Below are positions 25,901 through 38,074 of a stretch of 64,000 bases of DNA, one piece after another. Every line of letters begins with the position of its first letter. Within the stretch, counting starts at the first letter, position 1. The stretch is from contig NC_083641.1 of the NCBI RefSeq assembly GCF_963576545.1, forward strand, positions 22,016,023-22,080,022. The letters run 5' to 3'. The notes beneath the pieces were generated by a model. It was not told where the DNA came from. It was given only the letters and a program-made list of their open reading frames with translations, and made no database searches. The translations under genes were made by a program, and so were the position numbers. This stretch comes from Limanda limanda. Lineage: Eukaryota; Chordata; Actinopteri; Pleuronectiformes; Pleuronectidae.

Positions 25901-28900
25901 CTGCGAGAGAAGACATCTGACTGATGAGGCACAAACGAGTGATTTCTGTGAGCTGCCTCTTTCTCACCTGCCAGGTTGAGTCACATCTCACTGCTGTGAT
26001 TATGCAGATCAGTGCCGCTGATCAAGCGCACAGCGATCAGCCACAACATTAAAGCTGGCAACTGGTTCTAATGTTTAATGCAGACTGGTGTACATCTGCA
26101 ACCTGTTCTGAACCGGTACGTTCTGAAACCATCAGTGCTGTGAATTCAAAGGTATTTTGTAGTTTTAGATATGTTACATCGCTTGACTAAACTTTAAATG
26201 TGTGGATGACTGGTGTAAATAATATAGTTTTTAGCTGTTCACTGTCCTTTTCTTATTGGTGCAGGGCAGGTAGCGGTGCTGGGGGTTAATAAATTAATCC
26301 CTTCAGACTGAAACAACTGGATCTTTACTCGCTTATACCGCCATCTGCCTTCATGTCACAGAGGGGGTGGGAGGCAGTCGTGACCTGCTTGATCTCCAGC
26401 ATGGACGGGTCAATCAGTTTGCCAAGACACGGGAGGGATGCTGCTATCACGGCTCTTCACCTCAGTCCATGTGAGCAACGCCTGCTCTATCAATCACGTA
26501 ACAACTGGCATCACTTCTTTCAGCCCGTTCACAATGCATCTCTAGAAACCTTGACACCACACACTGCCTCGGTGAGGTCTTTCTTTTAAAAGATAGACAA
26601 GAGAGGGTGAGAAAAAAAAGAGACTTATCCACACCCCTGGTGCAAAGGAAATAAATACATACAGCGCAGACTTATTTCTGATCATGTTATACAGCGGGGA
26701 GAAGAAATAATTTAGGAAAATGAGGAATCGAGGAACTGGCACGGGAGCCCGGAGAAAAGATGAAAGCTTGGGTCTTAAATGTTTCTCTATTCCTCTGCAA
26801 GACGAGCCAAGAGAAAATCTTCAAGGAATAGAGTCACATGTCTTAATTGTGTTACTGTAGAATAATAGAATCTGCTAGTAGCTGCTGTTCCTCTGACAGA
26901 TTCGGCTGTAGCACCGTACGCGTGACTCCACGTGCAGATAACCACTGATTTTAGGGACATCTTGGATAATTTGCCCATCATTCTGTGTGGGAAAGGGAAA
27001 ACAAACATGACGGAGCAAATGTACTCAAACCACGCAACCGCACACAGGCATCAAGATAAAAAATATCCTACAATCAACATAATCACACAGAAATGAGTCT
27101 GGATTTCCTTTAATCTGGAAAGGCGATTAGAGGAGTAAAAAAAAGGGTGTTTTCCACAGATCAAGTATGATTTCCATTTATATGTAACGCTTCATCGACG
27201 TACACCCCCCCACACGCGCATTGTGGCTAATGGATGAAAGCTAATCTTGATAATGAGAATCAGAGCATGCACTCTCACAACTTGGGAAATGGAAACGCGC
27301 TGTTAGAACCCTTCCGAGTGCTTCAATTTCAACAGCAATACTTTTTTGTGAGAAGTTGGCTTCCGGGGAGAAGAATAAGCCCTTGTGGCATTAAATGTTA
27401 AATGTGTACCCACGTTTTACACCTGCTGGAAAAGCACTTTGTCATGAGTATACAACTCCAATGATATACAAGCAATTTTCTTCACTACATTATCTATGAG
27501 GCTCGCTCACCAGCCTCGGAGTTTATACGCCTCAGGGATGTCTGGGTTGATCATCAGGGTGCTGCTGAAGGATGCGGAGAGGGAGCGGCCTCCGTAGTCG
27601 GAGACCTTCGCCCCCTTGATGGCCAGGATGGGTTGTCCAGAGCCATCAAACTTCTCTGCCTGCACAAGGAAACAGAAGAGGACAAACCACAGACAATGAT
27701 TTAAACTTTGTTACTTGTATTTGACTGAATTCTGGTTTGTTGTTTGTTTATCAAGTCATGTATTAAAGATGAATAATTTACAGAATTTACATGGTGGTGG
27801 TTGCAGGGGGCAAAGCAGTTATCATAGCCGACTGTATGAGAAGATGGACGACCTGGCAACTACCCAAAAGTGAAGCTAAATAATTATGATCACCCCCTGG
27901 TGGCTGGTTGCAGTACAGGTCATAAACGCTTACATGTGAAAGTCATTTGTGGCCGATGATTCCTGCCATTTAAGGAGGTAATGGTTTAAGTTTGGTTTCC
28001 ATTATTTGATGGTTATTTGATAACTCCTGACTGGCTCCACACCAGGACAACAACTATGCAGACGTTTTTCATTTTGTATCTTAATAAACAGTCTGTGGAC
28101 AATAATTACAATGCTAACATGCTAATTATGAGCATGTATAATGTTTAGCATGTTTACTATCTTACTCTATCATGTAAGAAAGTTAACATTTGCTGAGACT
28201 CACGGAAATATCTTCTTGAGCTGAGCACATGAATTAGTTCAGTTCCAACATTACTGTCAACTTGTTTTTCAACAATTACTTATTTACTTGGATTTTCGCT
28301 TTCATAGTTTTTCATTTCTATTCACTGCAATAACCTGGGGACACAAACTGAGGTAAATCAGTAATGGGAAGAGGAGAGGCCCACAGAAAAGCATTCAGAG
28401 TCGAGGAAAAATATCTCAGACATTTTCCATTGTTGTGTAAAAAAACTACACAGCTCGTGCACCTCGGCGTGTCCCTCTGGAAAAGAGGTAACTGTCGAAC
28501 AAACAAACAGGGAACACTGTGCTTCCTGTCAGGAGGAAAGAAATGGTGGCAAACTCAGCACAGTCCCTCTGAGCCACAGGTAAAAGTCAACTGCAGGAGC
28601 AGCTACTTCATCACCCGGTGACAGGGAATTCACTCGACTGTTTCTGCCTCCGTTAAGCACGGAGCGCACGGCTAAACGCCTTCGGTTCTGAAACTGCAGA
28701 ACAGTGATCGGGGAAAACGTGTTGAACAACCTTTTTAATTAAATTCCCTCTGGAACATACCGTCGCCAAAAGCTTAAGATAATAAGCTTCACACAGGTAG
28801 AGTTTATAGCAGTTTTTGTACTGCAGGTGATCATGGTTGTGAATGTGAGCTTTAGCTTTAGTTCGGCTTTAATCATTCAATCCGAAATAGTCTTGAAATC

Positions 28901-31900
28901 TCTTGAAGAGCTTGACGAATTCACAGATAAAAGACAGTTGTTTTCTAATGGTGTTCCGAGAGGCAAAAGGAATCATCACATCTGATGCATTGAGCCGGTA
29001 TCGATTTTCATCACTAGCCATTTAAAAAGCTCCACATCTCCACCGCGTACATATTTCTGACTCTCCATCTCCAGCTTGTACTCACTTCCTCTCCCCACAG
29101 GGTGACAGTCACCAGCTTGCCGGACATGTCCATCAGATCAACTGTCCTCTTGGACACCTCTTTGTTGGACTTTGTTGTGAGGCGGGTCACCTCGTCCACT
29201 TTTTTGCACACTCCGATAACATCTGCATAAAAAAAACAAAATCACTGTTACACATGAGCAGGAGTCGTCGTTTGAATCTGTCAGGAGAGAGAAAGTCAAA
29301 TCCACATTGTGGCACATAGATTGCATCACTTCCTGTATTGACAGTGACTGCTGATGCGTGTAATCTTGAATTTGGGCCGTGAAAATAGTTGAAAATATAA
29401 AATACAACTTTCAAAACAAGCCACATGTAAACACTGGTCTGCAGCATTGAAACCAGTTCCATATCTCAATATTGTGGCTGATCCATGTATACATATAATA
29501 AATATTCATGGTGGTGTTTACGCCCACAGGTCACGATAGGTCCCACGGTTTCAGGCACAAATTGCCTCTTGGGAAATAAGCAATTCACTCATTTCATACA
29601 GGTCATCAGTCTGCACACCAGCCACTTACATCCATAATGTAGGAGAGCACCCGGGAAATAGGCTTTAATTGTTCCCACAAACATATTTAATCGATCACTT
29701 TGTTGACTAATGCAATCAAGCACAATGAATGGGGAGAGATTCATATATTTGTAAAAAGGTGAGAGTGGCATCACCGACATTTCTCATCATCTAAAAACCC
29801 CCACACCACAGAGTGAAGGGATTTCAAATGTATTTAACTGTGAGGAAAACTAGAAAATTACTTCCTCATTGATGTAAGCTTCTGGTTGAAGGAAATATGA
29901 CCCCTATCTCCCTGGCTGTGATTTACGGTGTTGCATAATGAACAGAATTAATTTTTTGCATGATGTCAAAGTGAAATCACATCATAATTTTATCAAATTA
30001 GACAGGTGTGAGGAAGTTTGACACCATTAGTGTGTGAAGTCATGAGTTATGGCCAAAAAACAGGTTCTGTGGTGTCGGAGTGACCTTAACCATTTGTTAT
30101 GTTGGAGCCGGTGTTTCCCATTAATTACCCAGACGGCCGCAGCCCACCGGGGTCTTACTTGGCCGGCATCAATTCATAACACTCAATTTCAACACGTCTC
30201 ATGACAACATAACATGTCGCGTCATTGTAGAGCTGTGTGCAGCGCCCCTCTGCGGGCAGGCAGAGTGCGGGCATAGCATCAGCAGATACTATTCTGTAGG
30301 GACGAGAATCGGCAGGGACCTCCCGATACGATACTATCACGATACTTTTTATTTCCTGGGATTTCTTTTGGTTATTTTTTTTTTTTAAATACTGGACCAT
30401 GGAAAAATGTTGAATCATACCTTCAAATACAACAGTCAAATTCACTTAGAGCTTTAAAAGTTTTATTTCAAATATTAACATTAACTTAATGACTGCCGGG
30501 CAGCCAATAGAGAAAATAAATAAAAATGTGCCCTATTATTGTATAGACCCTGTCAACTGCACACAAACTGACAGATTAAGAAATGTATGCCACTTAGGCA
30601 ACTTTTAAACAATAAATAAAAGGTAAATTAAATAGAATGAATAAAAGTTTACTTAAAATATAAACTTTGAAATAAACAAAAAGTAGGCTATTGTTGTTTG
30701 CATGTAGGCGATACAAAGCTAGTGCTTGGGTATGTTTAGATTCTTGTGCAAAAACAAGAGCTGGTCAACATGCTCTGGGGTGATGTTGCCCCCCCCATAT
30801 ATCCCCCCTCCCCCCGTACAAACCAATAAATATGTTTTTAAAATATTTTTTTTAAAAATCGATTTGGGAGGCAGCATGGCGATTTAAAATCGTCATTCAC
30901 AAGAATCGCGATTTGTAACTGAATCGATTTTCCCCCCCATCCCTACTATTCTGGTTGTGTTTTGCTGTGACAAGCTTCTCAGATTCTGCTGCTGCTGCAC
31001 ATGTTCACGCCACATTTGAGTCCAAATAGAGTCTGTAAACACGAACAGCCCTAGAGCTGCCTGAGGTGGTTTAATGTAGATGATTGATGGAGGGTTCCTT
31101 ACCGACGATGGCATCTTTCTCTCTGCTCTCCAGGTCACCGATGGCAACAAAGTCGCACTGCACCACGGGCACCTCGCCGCTGTCCTCGCAGGGGATGAGG
31201 GTGGACTCCCCGTTCAGCGTCATCTCGTAATCATTCTTCACCGACGTGTACTGCTTGTTGGCGATCTTCAGGGAGGCCTTGGAGATGTAGTAGACCTGGA
31301 ACACACACACACGTGCACAGATGCAGCACGTGTTAATCAGAGATCAGGGCGAGCGTTGCACCTGACTGAATGGTGCAAACAAGATACGACTTCAGACAGT
31401 CGGGGGGGATCAACACAGGCTGGCAGATGATCATAAGCTGCTTATTGTATGGGTACAGTGCAGCCAGATGACTCATTCACAGTCTCTGTGGTTTTAACTC
31501 ACAAAGTGCTGGCAGCGGTTGATAGAATAGTCTGTGGCCAAATCGCTCTTTAACGGGCACAGTGAAAGAAAGTTTTGGTAGATCACCGGGAACAACCTGA
31601 AGCATTATCTCACCTTGCCGACCTCAGCCAGGGTGTAGAACTTGTCCACCTCTTGGTTGAAACCAGTCACTCGTATCTCCCCCTGTCATCAAATAAAGCA
31701 TTTGAAATTAAAAGTCAGGACATGCACAACACCGGATGTCCAGGACGATGTCATGTATTTGCATAACGTGAAACTGGGACACTCACGCTCTCGTCAACGA
31801 GCTCCATGGAGAAGAGTTTGCCATCACCGCGAGAGTTGCTCCATGTTCGGATGCTGCCCTTGTTGGTGACACGGGCGCGGATGGTCCACCTGTCACACGC

Positions 31901-34900
31901 AGAAGAGGCTCAAGTTACTCGTGTCACTGTTGCCTCATTTTCGGAGCAGAGAAATTACACCTGCATGTTTTTGTGGATTAATTCACAAACTCAACCTTTC
32001 CTAGTGGCCCTTGGTAAAGTGATCTTTATCATTTACTTGCAATATCTGCAACAGGATCACTCGTGGGGAAGAAAAGCACAGGTTTGGCCAATGGCTTCCA
32101 AAATGGCTAATAAATCTTATTCTGTACTAGGTCCTGCACAGTTGTTCTTCAATTGGTAAAATGTATTTGGTATTTTTAACTTCTGTGAGAAATCTTTATG
32201 GTCCAACTGTGGCTCAGTTTTTCTCACTTGCTCTCTCATGATTCATGTCAAACTAGAGCCCAACATCTCGGTATCAGATTACATTTTGTCCGATATCAAA
32301 ACTTTCTCCCGATCACAAGGCAGAGAAGGATTCTCGGGGTGATTTAGAAACGGTGTCATCCCATAGTTTGTCCAGCAGCACACGCTCCGCTGCTCTGTCG
32401 GCGCCGTCTGCAGCACATGTAGCAGAGCGCTCATCACCGCTTAGCAGATGGTGCTGCAGAGTCAAGCTGCGGCTGCACAGCAAGCCGCTAACTAGTTTGT
32501 GAAATACATTGCTGCAAAGTAAATAAACAAAGATCCCATCATTTTTGCCTTTCCAATTCAACATGTGTTTATATGAATCAAATCCAGTATTGTTGAAGGT
32601 CTAATTGAAATGTTCAAGGAGCTCTTCTACCTTTCTGCGACGTGAGGAAGAGCAATGTGATGCCGATGTTTCCACCAATGCTGTTTTTTGACTTTAAATA
32701 TAAAATATTCTTTTTTTTTTTTAAAGTGGCTGTTTCATTGATTTTTATGAAGTAGGACATTAGCATACTTGGGCGAAAGTTAAAAGTCAAGTTGGAAAAT
32801 AGACGTAAAAACTTTCAGTGTTCATTAGCTAAAAAAAAACAAGCACTGACATCTCATCACAACTTTCATGTTTCTGTTCAATCTTTGTTACTCATCAGAC
32901 AACACACACCAGCACCTCAATATCATTATTTCCTTTTACTTCCAGTGGAATAGGATCTCAAACCACATCAAAAAGAACTACGGCTTTGCAATGAGCAGAA
33001 CTGATTCAGTGGCACATTGTATCTGTGGCAGGACTAGAGTATACAATTAAATTTAATTATTTATATTTTAACACCTCACCCAGGACTCGTTTTAGTGCTT
33101 AGTCCCTCGTTGTGTTTTCTTTTTTACTGCATTGATGTTATGCAGCAATGTGTCGTTACTGCTCCACACACACAAGCTTTGACAGGACGTAACATACTCA
33201 CTTGGACTGGTACGGGTTGAGGCTGGCGATGGGAACAATTTTGGAGCTGCCCCCTGGAGTACTGGGCACAGCAGATGGGGCCTTCTTCCCGAAGTCTCTA
33301 TTGGAACCTCTGTTCATTGCTGGGGGAGTGGAGCGAGAAATAAATGATCCATGAAGCGCCGTGATGGAAAGAAGTCAAGAGAGAGGGAAGGGAGCCATAC
33401 ATTATTCATCACAGACGAATTACATAAATCCAATTTCTTTGGATTGCAACTGTGATCATTGTAATTATCTCACTTCATGAGGGAGGTTTCTTCAAAGAAA
33501 AAAAGGACTTTAAGTAAATTCATAACCGTCAACTTGAACCGAACAGGATGAGTGACTAACGGAAAAACAAAAAAATCGCGTCAAACCCGGTTGTTGGTGA
33601 TCGTGTGATCCCGTGTTAGGGAGAGAAGGATGACTCACATTTCACAGAATCGGGCCAGAGTGTGAAATGCTGCAACAAACTGGAGCTGCTCTTCCCCAGG
33701 AGAGCGGCGCTGCCTGACTTTGAGATTTCTCCGTTTGAACAGGCGCTGCACATTTGATTTGTGTGCGTCTCACGCGGAGGATTAAAGTTCAAAGTGTCCA
33801 CTTAAGTCCTTCCGCTTTGCCAACCACTGCACTTCTGGTAATTAAGCCCCCAGATCAAGCAGCGCATACAGAGAAATGAACAATGACTGTGCTGATGAGG
33901 AGGCTGCTTTGCCACAACCTCAATTCCCACACGGTAGATTAGCGGGATGAATACCTGCTATGACGGAAACTAGAAGATAGCAAAAAGCCTTCTGACAGCC
34001 GGATTGCACATCTCTCCTGGTCCAGGTTATTTACTATGCTCTGATCCACTGCGTACACTTAACACCTAACAGTATAAATACATCTGTATGTTCAGAGAGT
34101 TGATGTAAACTCTCCTGGGGGTCAGTGGTGCTCAAGAGTGTGTGTGTTCTACTGTGTTTCCAAAATGTAAACAAAAACAACAGGCAGCGACAGATCCTCA
34201 TCAACTGTGAGGGTCAAAAACACTTGAGAGCTAAAAATGAAAAGGTTTTGTCAGAGTTACTTGCACCAAATTGCAAAAAGCAGTAGAGAAATACTGCCAC
34301 CTGCTGGATCTTTATGAAGTCACTCGACTATGAAATGTGTTTTTCCACACACTTTGAATTCTGACCATTGCCCGTCCATTTTAATTCATGTTCAAGAGCA
34401 AAACTAACTGTCTCTCACCTTCATTTCTATTTTGTTGCAGCAGTGGAGCACGGGGTTCAGGGTTTGGAGCCGCCTGCTGGACTTTAGCGTTACCTACAAA
34501 GAGGATTTGACATCAGCAATGACTCCACTGGCAGGAAAACCTAATATGTATAGTTAATATAGTGTATATGTAAATATCAGCTCATCAGCTTATTCATTCA
34601 GCGCTGCTTTATGATAAATTAATCTGTAGGTAGTACTTATTATTCAGAGCTGTGTCTTGAAGCCTTACCCTCTGTGTATGGAGTAGGGTCTCCTATTTTC
34701 CCATCAACCTCATCAGCAGACTTTATGACTTCGATTTCCAAGATGATCACCACACGCCTGTAAATCAGTTATGTCCATGAACAACAAAATAAATCTTTGT
34801 ACAAATCGTAAATTTCTTCTCATTCTTAGCTGTGCAAGAATAGAAATACAAAAACAAAAAAGGACATTTATTAAAAATGACTTACCGTCCATCCTTGAGA

Positions 34901-36827
34901 TTATTGGTCACGTGCCTCTTCAGGATGCAGATGCAGTTGGGGGCCAGTTGGTTGTCCTCGGCCATGCAGTTCAGCTGGGTGGAGAGCATGAAAGCTGAAA
35001 GAAGGAACAGAGAGTCGGGGTCACAGTTTGAATCAACTCAGGGGCTCTGAACGCCCACCCTACAATTCAAACAATTTTAATTAAACTTTTAAAAGTACAG
35101 AAACGTGACGATTCACTGTCAGAACTTCGGCATCTTATATAACGGTATGAGGGAATGATATACATGTTAGCACTGAGATTGAGATATTGGCTTTTAAACA
35201 TCATGCTACAACAAACTGAAAAGAGAACAATAGCATCAGATAATCGTTATTAAATTGTTCACAATCTTTTTCAGTAGAATTAACTTTTAAATACATTAAC
35301 TGTTTTTATGAAATTTATTTATCCTACATTATATCCTCAGTTGTCTTTGGATTTGTGAATTCTTGCTTCCTACTTTGTGAATTTGTATTGCGATAAAGGC
35401 ATTTTTGAAAAAGGAGGATTACTTTCATTGGCCTTTGCCTAAATATCTAAGGTTTGAATCAGTGAATGAATGACAAAATAAACGATACACATTGGAAAAT
35501 GAAATCTTAAATCAGTCAGTGAATCCAAACTCACAGGACAGAGTGTGCAGCCCATCGCTCATCATCACCCTGAAGCGAGCCGGACCACTTCCACCTTCGA
35601 TCTTGCGAATGTTCTGAAAAGAGACAAAACAAGTGACACCCTTCAATAGTTTGAAAAGATTCACTTCCCATTTATTGCCTGTCTCTAGTGTTGTGGTTCT
35701 TCATCCTATAAGTGGGCACCTTTTGTTAAGTTTTGATGTCTGAAACAAACTCAAAATTTCTTGTTTTGTTGTTGTGAATAAACCTGCAGCAGCTGAGTGT
35801 CTCGTACAGTTTGCAGCATCATGTTTCCTGCATCACTGGTTGTTGTTGATGATGATCTTGTGCAAAGTGACACAGTCCAACCCGAACCTGCTGCAAATTG
35901 TATTATCTCTCATCAAAAGCTACGCATAATTTCCCAGCAGCTGTTACTGAAACTAAATGATGCAGCTCCACTTTGCTGTAAACTGATTATCTGAGCTTGT
36001 GTTGGTTCCACGTACAGGAGGCGCTGCAGTGATACCACAAATCTGCTGAAGAAACAAAGTGAGGAACAGGTTTTTTATGAATCACTCACCACCAGCTGCA
36101 GCACAGCATCGTTCACTCCTGAGCCATTTGACAGGATCTGGAAACACAAGATGTTCACAATCACAATGAAATCCTCAGTTTGAGACATTAGCATGAACTG
36201 TTTTGCATTTAGCATTTCACTTTTTACTTCACTTTTTATATTTTTTACATATTTGTATTCAGAAATGTTTATCTCAAAATAAATGTTACTTTGTATAAAT
36301 ATTGGTAAAAAGTGAGTAAATAAGAAGTAAACAGTGAGTAAATATATACTGGTTTCCCATTTTTCATTGCTCTCCTATGCATGTTGTATTTATTGCGTTT
36401 TTATGTTTCTATGTTCATTGTTTGCACCAATTACCAGAGCAAATTCCTTGTATGTGTGAACGTACTTGGCAATAAAATACTTCTGATTCTGGTTAGCATT
36501 AAGGTTTTTTTTGTCTCTCTACACATGAGGACAACAACAATGTTCTTCAATATCAAATGTGAAACTAACACTAAAGCTCAGTTTCACAATAAAACGCTGC
36601 CTGACGTTTTAATAACAAACACAAGTTAGCATCTAAGCTAAAGCTGTATATAGACATTACAGACAGTTAGGGCTGTCAACACACGACAGTTAGCTCCTGC
36701 AGCTAAACAAAGACAGAGAGACACTGGACCAGGCCGTCTTTCTAATGGACGTGTCTTCATTTAGAGACATGTCTTCAGCCCCTGACAGGGACCTCACCTC
36801 TATGGCTCCTTCTGTGAGCTGCGCCAT
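11519..36827 (-). CDS. rpa1: Replication protein A 70 kDa subunit (RPA1), complete, 17 coding exons
   Basis: Large subunit of the heterotrimeric nuclear ssDNA-binding protein used in replication, repair and checkpoint signalling. Coding exons in transcript order: 36798-36827, 36090-36137, 35535-35613, 34886-34994, 34669-34757, 34419-34493, 33202-33319, 31787-31889, 31614-31682, 31103-31295, 29086-29222, 27511-27659, 20664-20790, 17060-17236, 15822-15929, 15448-15534, 11519-11623. All introns are GT-AG and the sum is 1803 nt, 600 aa plus TAG (human 616). The start ATG lies in GGACATGG. Domains: N-terminal OB fold (about 1-105) with basic-cleft residues NIR, PARFR and LKDGRR kept; linker; DBD-A (about 165-275); DBD-B (about 285-400); DBD-C (about 420-600) with a four-Cys zinc ribbon at Cys465, 470, 484 and 487. 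ssDNA-stacking positions are Phe225, Tyr256, Trp347 and Tyr372. The two Tyr are Phe in human. Introns 12 (6.7 kb), 16 (3.8 kb) and 13 (3.4 kb) hold most of the length. Confidence 0.97.
14340..14806 (+). mobile_element. 5'-truncated L1-type LINE insertion with 16-bp target duplication
   Basis: The insert (14356-14790) is flanked by perfect copies of AAACATGAAGAATGAA at 14340-14355 and 14791-14806. It ends in AATAAAATATTC and an A-rich tail, and starts inside a frame (14367-14573, 68 codons to its stop) whose [12 protein letters not shown] segment resembles the C-terminal end of L1-clade ORF2. Target duplication, poly(A) tail and 5' truncation together show target-primed reverse transcription. 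It lies in rpa1 intron 16, antisense to rpa1. Confidence 0.85.
15573..15592. repeat. (TA)n microsatellite in rpa1 intron 15
   Basis: A perfect TA dinucleotide run of about 10 units, 38 bp 5' (transcript sense: downstream) of the 3' splice site side of exon 16, between exons 15 and 16. No function is implied. Confidence 0.8.
16901..17005. repeat. (TG)n/(CA)n microsatellite next to the rpa1 exon 14 donor
   Basis: About 105 bp of TG units with a few CG-containing interruptions at the right end. In the rpa1 transcript it is a CA tract that begins about 54 nt after the 5' splice site of exon 14 (donor at 17059). The long Cys-Val or His-Thr frames through it are artefacts of the repeat. Confidence 0.95.
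17388..18111 (+). mobile_element. hAT-type MITE, copy 1, in rpa1 intron 13
   Basis: The element proper is 17396-18103 (708 bp). It begins TAGGGACGGGAATCG and ends in the inverted form (CGATT...CCCCCATCCCTA). It is flanked by 8-bp direct repeats GTATGAAC / GTATGAAG (7 of 8 match). Imperfect inverted ends plus 8-bp target duplications are the hAT-superfamily signature, and there is no transposase frame. A second copy lies at 30297-30945 and aligns along its full length apart from a gap of about 60 bp near the left end. Confidence 0.85.
19301..19318. repeat. Poly(G) run, 18 bases
   Basis: An uninterrupted G18 tract inside rpa1 intron 13; on the transcript strand it is C18. Such runs are prone to sequencing and assembly length errors. 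Confidence 0.85.
24268..24296 (-). repeat. Terminal fragment of a hAT-like MITE
   Basis: Read on the minus strand it starts CTAGGGCTGCAACAACTAAT, close to the TAGGGCTGCAACTAA end common to a widespread vertebrate hAT-type MITE. Only one end is clear, so the element is probably a remnant. Confidence 0.4.
25436..25795 (-). repeat. Dispersed repeat, longest copy of the CCTCCACCAAGGAGG family
   Basis: On the minus strand it runs from a GTTTGTTTGTAAGCAGGATT-like start, through TTTTGGTGCTGATCCTTATC and AATTCTTGGATCTTGATGAG, to GTGCTCTACTGAGTGCCATT. The blocks and their order match a common fish repeat, and the 5' block also matches 817-935 and 9235-9290 here. It lies within rpa1 intron 12. No coding capacity is seen. 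Confidence 0.6.
28080..28200. repeat. Possible repeat with alternating GCTAACATG / TTTAGCATG motifs
   Basis: Short motifs AATGCTAACATGCTAATTAT and GTTTAGCATGTTTACTATC recur in a pattern seen in a common fish repeat. It lies in rpa1 intron 11. The call rests only on motif resemblance. Confidence 0.3.
30289..30953 (+). mobile_element. hAT-type MITE, copy 2, in rpa1 intron 10
   Basis: The element proper is 30297-30945 (649 bp), starting TAGGGACGAGAATCGGC and ending CCCCCCATCCCTA. It is flanked by perfect 8-bp direct repeats CTATTCTG at 30289-30296 and 30946-30953. It aligns with copy 1 (17396-18103) at high identity but lacks about 60 bp near the left end. Both copies have the same orientation and sit in introns of the same gene. 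Confidence 0.9.
36180..36490 (+). repeat. LINE-like 3' end in rpa1 intron 1
   Basis: The stretch ends in TACTTGGCAATAAAATACTT followed by CTGATTCTGG, matching the typical 3' terminus of a fish LINE family that ends in TTGGCAATAAA plus GATTCTG repeats. AT-rich TAAATA-type repeats precede it. The left boundary is not clear. Confidence 0.45.
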
Positions 36828-36944
36828 GTCCGAAGAGAGGAGGTTGAGCACCGAGATAAAGACGAATTCACAGGAAGGTTCGCAGGTCGAGGAACAGTTG
36901 ACTTCCTCCAGCGATGATGATCCGTGAGTTGTGTCTGTGGCGCC

Positions 36945-37025
36945 AACAGCTTCGACAAACCCGCCAAACGTCCTCCGTGCCCGCCCTGCAGCTTCCGCTT
37001 CCTGTCACTGATTTGACGTCATCAC
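36945..37025 (-). promoter_or_regulatory. rpa1: rpa1 promoter with E2F-, ETS- and CRE-type sites
   Basis: About 120-195 bp upstream of the rpa1 start codon. TTTGGCGGG (minus strand, 36960-36968) fits an E2F site. CAGGAAGCGGAAG (minus strand, 36991-37003) holds two ETS-type GGAA cores. TGACGTCA at 37014-37021 is a perfect CRE. No TATA box is seen. An E2F site fits an S-phase replication gene. The matches are seen directly; their use is inferred. Confidence 0.6.
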
Positions 37026-37084
37026 GCAGGGACACAGACGCAGAGACCGAGGGTCTGGTTATAACTTTACTTAAAACCATAGAG

Positions 37085-37170
37085 TATATATATATACATA
37101 TATATATTATTTATAAAGACAATATTATATTATTTATAAAGACAATATTATATTATTTAATCAGTATTAT
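37085..37170. repeat. AT-rich tandem repeat upstream of the rpa1 promoter
   Basis: TA dinucleotides are followed by two copies of a 23-bp unit containing TTATAAAGACAATATTATAT. It lies between the rpa1 promoter and the 3' end of serpinf2. Confidence 0.65.
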
Positions 37171-37735
37171 TATTATACACATGGGAATTATATTCCTTCT
37201 TTTTGTGTTATCTTACACTAGTTTTCAACAGATTTTCTGCTATTCATCTATTTAAATTAGCATCTGCCCATATGCTGTTTTGTATATTTTTATTTCTTTC
37301 AATGGAACATTTCTTTTTTCCAATCAATGCATTGCCTATTATGGTAAAGTGAATGCTTCAATTTAATTAATTGTTGCTGTTGTGCTAATATACACACATT
37401 TGAACACATGTGCTAAGCTCAGTGGGAAACTTGACTGTGAAAATGTTATGATATAATTGAAAGATTAAAATGTAATGAATTAAAACACTGACCTTATTAA
37501 ATGATTTTATAAATACAATTATACTATGTACAGCCACAGATTACTGGCTTTGAGCTGGAAATACTCATGTAAGAATGTACCTGTTCTCTACAGTTCACCT
37601 CAGTGATCTTTTTTCCCAGTTTGTCCAGTTGAACTACACGTGTTATCCTGTCTACTCAAGATCAACCCTCTATTTTAAATTCCAGATAGTTCACAGTAAA
37701 ACTCATAAGCGTCTGTGTCATCCAGATCAATTCAG

Positions 37736-37741
37736 TTTATT
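37736..37741 (-). terminator. serpinf2: Candidate poly(A) signal of serpinf2
   Basis: TTTATT on the plus strand is AATAAA on the transcript strand, about 335 nt downstream of the serpinf2 stop codon. That would leave only about 0.7 kb between this gene and the rpa1 promoter. Confidence 0.5.
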
Positions 37742-38074
37742 ATGCCATTACATTACACATTTTAAAAGTCGGCTACATGCACACTGATGCTGTAACACTT
37801 CTCAGTTTGGCTTCACAAGCTGACACCATGGGAAATGTAAGATATCGAATAAAAGACTAGCAGATAATTTACTCTGGGTATAAACCATTTCTTGAGTCTC
37901 TCGACCCGGACATGTCATCTAATGCAGGGAAATTATATGTTTTTAAAGGAATATTTGACGATTGAAGGGAAGACTTTGATCCAGCTAAGTGATTTTGTAC
38001 TGCACATTTAATCTGTACAATCATGAAGGTCTTGGTCTGAGTTTCACTGGGACGCCGGGGCAGGTCATCAGTCC

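Larger units (their letters stand above)
20791..27510 (-). other. rpa1 intron 12, long (6.7 kb)
   Basis: This is the largest rpa1 intron. Apart from one hAT-end fragment near 24.28 kb and one dispersed repeat at 25.4-25.8 kb, it is unique sequence. No exon-like frame with splice sites or recognisable protein was found on either strand. Confidence 0.7.

Noticed and set aside
32200..32560. Possible MITE with CGGTATCAGATTAC / CCGATATC motifs in rpa1 intron 7
   Set aside because: The motifs recall a common fish repeat, but no paired ends or target duplication could be found.
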